Under the pieces are notes generated by a model. The model did no database searches. It was not told the origin of the DNA and saw nothing but the letters and a program-made list of their open reading frames with translations. Shown here in pieces: positions 5,013 to 6,097 of a DNA stretch of 6,097 bases (its first letter is position 1; each line of letters begins with the position of its first letter). Origin of the DNA: Sphingobacteriaceae bacterium (lineage in GTDB: Bacteria; Bacteroidota; Bacteroidia; B-17B0; Aurantibacillaceae). The DNA is taken from NCBI GenBank assembly GCA_025360355.1, contig JANYCL010000288.1:1-6097 (forward strand). Reading direction: 5' to 3'. The position numbers and the translations under genes were made by a program.

Positions 5013-6097
5013 ATGATTGCCGAACTAGGAACTAAAGAATTACACGGAACGCTAAAGAGCTTTTTTGGCTTCGAAGGTTTTAAAGGAAACCAGGAGAAGA
5101 TCATAAAAAGTGTTTTAGCCGGCAAGGATACGTTTGTTATTATGCCAACCGGCGGTGGTAAATCATTATGTTATCAATTGCCTGCATTGGTAAGTGAGGG
5201 TACTGCAATTATTGTATCACCACTTATTGCCTTAATGAAAAATCAAGTTGATGCTATACGTGGTTTCAGTGATGAGAATGGGATCGCACACTTTTTAAAT
5301 TCTTCTTTAAATAAAAGTGAGATAGCAAAAGTGAAACAAGATGTTGTTTCAGGAAAAACAAAATTATTATACGTTGCACCGGAAACTTTAACCAAAGAAG
5401 AGAACATAAAATTCTTCGAAGAATTTAAAATTTCTTTTTTCGCTATTGATGAGGCACATTGTATTTCGGAGTGGGGACATGATTTCCGCCCTGAATACCG
5501 CCGTTTGCGTCCTATCATAGATAAAGTAGGAAATGTTTGTGTTATGGCACTTACAGCAACAGCAACACCTAAAGTACAACAGGATATTCAAAAAAATCTT
5601 GGCATGGGTAATGCTAATGTTTTTAAATCTTCATTTAACCGTCCTAATTTATATTACGAAGTACGCCCGAAACAAAACGTAATAAAAGAAATTATAAAAT
5701 ATGTAAAACAAAATACCGGTAAATCAGGTATCATTTATTGTTTGAGTCGCAAAAAAGTTGAAGAGATCGCACAAGCATTAAAAGTAAACGGAATTAAAGC
5801 CCGTCCTTATCATGCAGGCTTAGATGCAAAAGAGCGCGCAGGAACACAAGATGCATTTTTGATGGAGCAGATCGATGTGATCGTTGCAACAATTGCATTT
5901 GGTATGGGTATTGATAAACCGGATGTGCGTTATGTTATTCATCATGATATTCCAAAATCATTAGAAGGATATTATCAGGAAACCGGTCGTGCAGGTCGTG
6001 ATGGTGGTGAAGGTAATTGTGTTACTTTTTACAGTTACGATGATATTATTAAGCTCGAGAAATTCATGAAAGATAAACCTGTGGCCGAACAGGAAAT
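5013..6097 (+). CDS. recQ: ATP-dependent DNA helicase RecQ (C-terminal part cut by window end)
   Basis: RecQ unwinds DNA 3' to 5' and works in recombinational repair and in rescue of stalled replication forks. The 361 codons present hold the complete superfamily 2 helicase core, in order: FGFEGFKGNQ (18-27, the RecQ motif 0), Walker A MPTGGGKS (44-51, K50), motif Ia SPLIALMKNQV (69-79), DEAH with the RecQ aromatic-rich loop AHCISEWGHDFRPEY (148-162), LTATAT (180-185), GIIYCLSR (239-246), VATIAFGMGIDKPDVRYVIH (291-310), and motif VI QETGRAGRDG (322-331). The frame stays open to the window end. Bacteroidota RecQ proteins run to about 700 residues, so the zinc-binding RQC and HRDC domains are expected beyond the edge. 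The ATG at 5013 is preceded by an in-frame stop at 4998-5000, so it is the first available start, and motif 0 sits at the normal distance from it. Confidence 0.97.
   Translation, partial: MIAELGTKELHGTLKSFFGFEGFKGNQEKIIKSVLAGKDTFVIMPTGGGKSLCYQLPALVSEGTAIIVSPLIALMKNQVDAIRGFSDENGIAHFLNSSLNKSEIAKVKQDVVSGKTKLLYVAPETLTKEENIKFFEEFKISFFAIDEAHCISEWGHDFRPEYRRLRPIIDKVGNVCVMALTATATPKVQQDIQKNLGMGNANVFKSSFNRPNLYYEVRPKQNVIKEIIKYVKQNTGKSGIIYCLSRKKVEEIAQALKVNGIKARPYHAGLDAKERAGTQDAFLMEQIDVIVATIAFGMGIDKPDVRYVIHHDIPKSLEGYYQETGRAGRDGGEGNCVTFYSYDDIIKLEKFMKDKPVAEQE

Noticed and set aside
5243..5591. Minus-strand frames inside recQ.
   Set aside because: They lie opposite the conserved motif Ia to motif III region of RecQ, and their translations show no family features.
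1..6097. A hidden defence island, mobile element or CRISPR array.
   Set aside because: No transposase, integrase, nuclease, toxin-antitoxin pair, target-site duplication or regularly spaced repeats were seen. RecQ here has the standard housekeeping layout, and base composition looks even across the genes.

Overview
The window looks like a chromosomal segment from a member of the Bacteroidota. Four things point there: low GC with A-rich leaders and no clear Shine-Dalgarno sites; promoter elements of the Bacteroidota type (TTTG around -33 and TAnnTTTG around -7) upstream of the tRNA and, less perfectly, elsewhere; a type III pantothenate kinase; and Bacteroidota-style versions of an outer-membrane barrel protein and LptC. 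The order or class cannot be fixed from the sequence alone.

Layout: on the minus strand at the left edge lies a tRNA-Phe(GAA), with a textbook promoter in the gap to its right. Everything else reads on the plus strand. A first tight cluster (183-3199) holds coaX (CoA biosynthesis), a FadL/OmpP1-like outer-membrane beta-barrel protein, lptC (LPS export, here with a lipobox) and a 74-residue two-helix membrane protein. After a 71-base gap with a promoter-like box immediately before the start codon comes a second pair (3271-4856). This is a MacB/FtsX-type ABC permease without an adjacent ATPase, whose stop codon overlaps by one base the start of a 112-residue four-helix membrane protein. A 156-base gap with a promoter candidate then leads to recQ, which runs off the right edge after 361 codons. 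Its helicase motifs are complete, while the RQC and HRDC parts lie outside.

How the genes may work together: the middle of the window is an envelope-biogenesis neighbourhood. The LptC protein, the barrel protein and the small membrane protein are packed as one transcription unit behind a housekeeping CoA gene. This suggests, but does not prove, a shared role in moving lipid or LPS to the outer membrane. The permease pair is a separate inner-membrane unit that must borrow an ATPase encoded elsewhere. RecQ is an unrelated DNA-repair gene.

I see no CRISPR array, insertion sequence, prophage, toxin-antitoxin or defence system, and no broken gene. There is no stretch over 300 bases without a gene. 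The region reads as ordinary core genome. The points worth a second look are the two uncharacterised small membrane proteins, the orphan permease with a possibly leaderless message, the barrel protein beside lptC, and a few small nucleic-acid structures.
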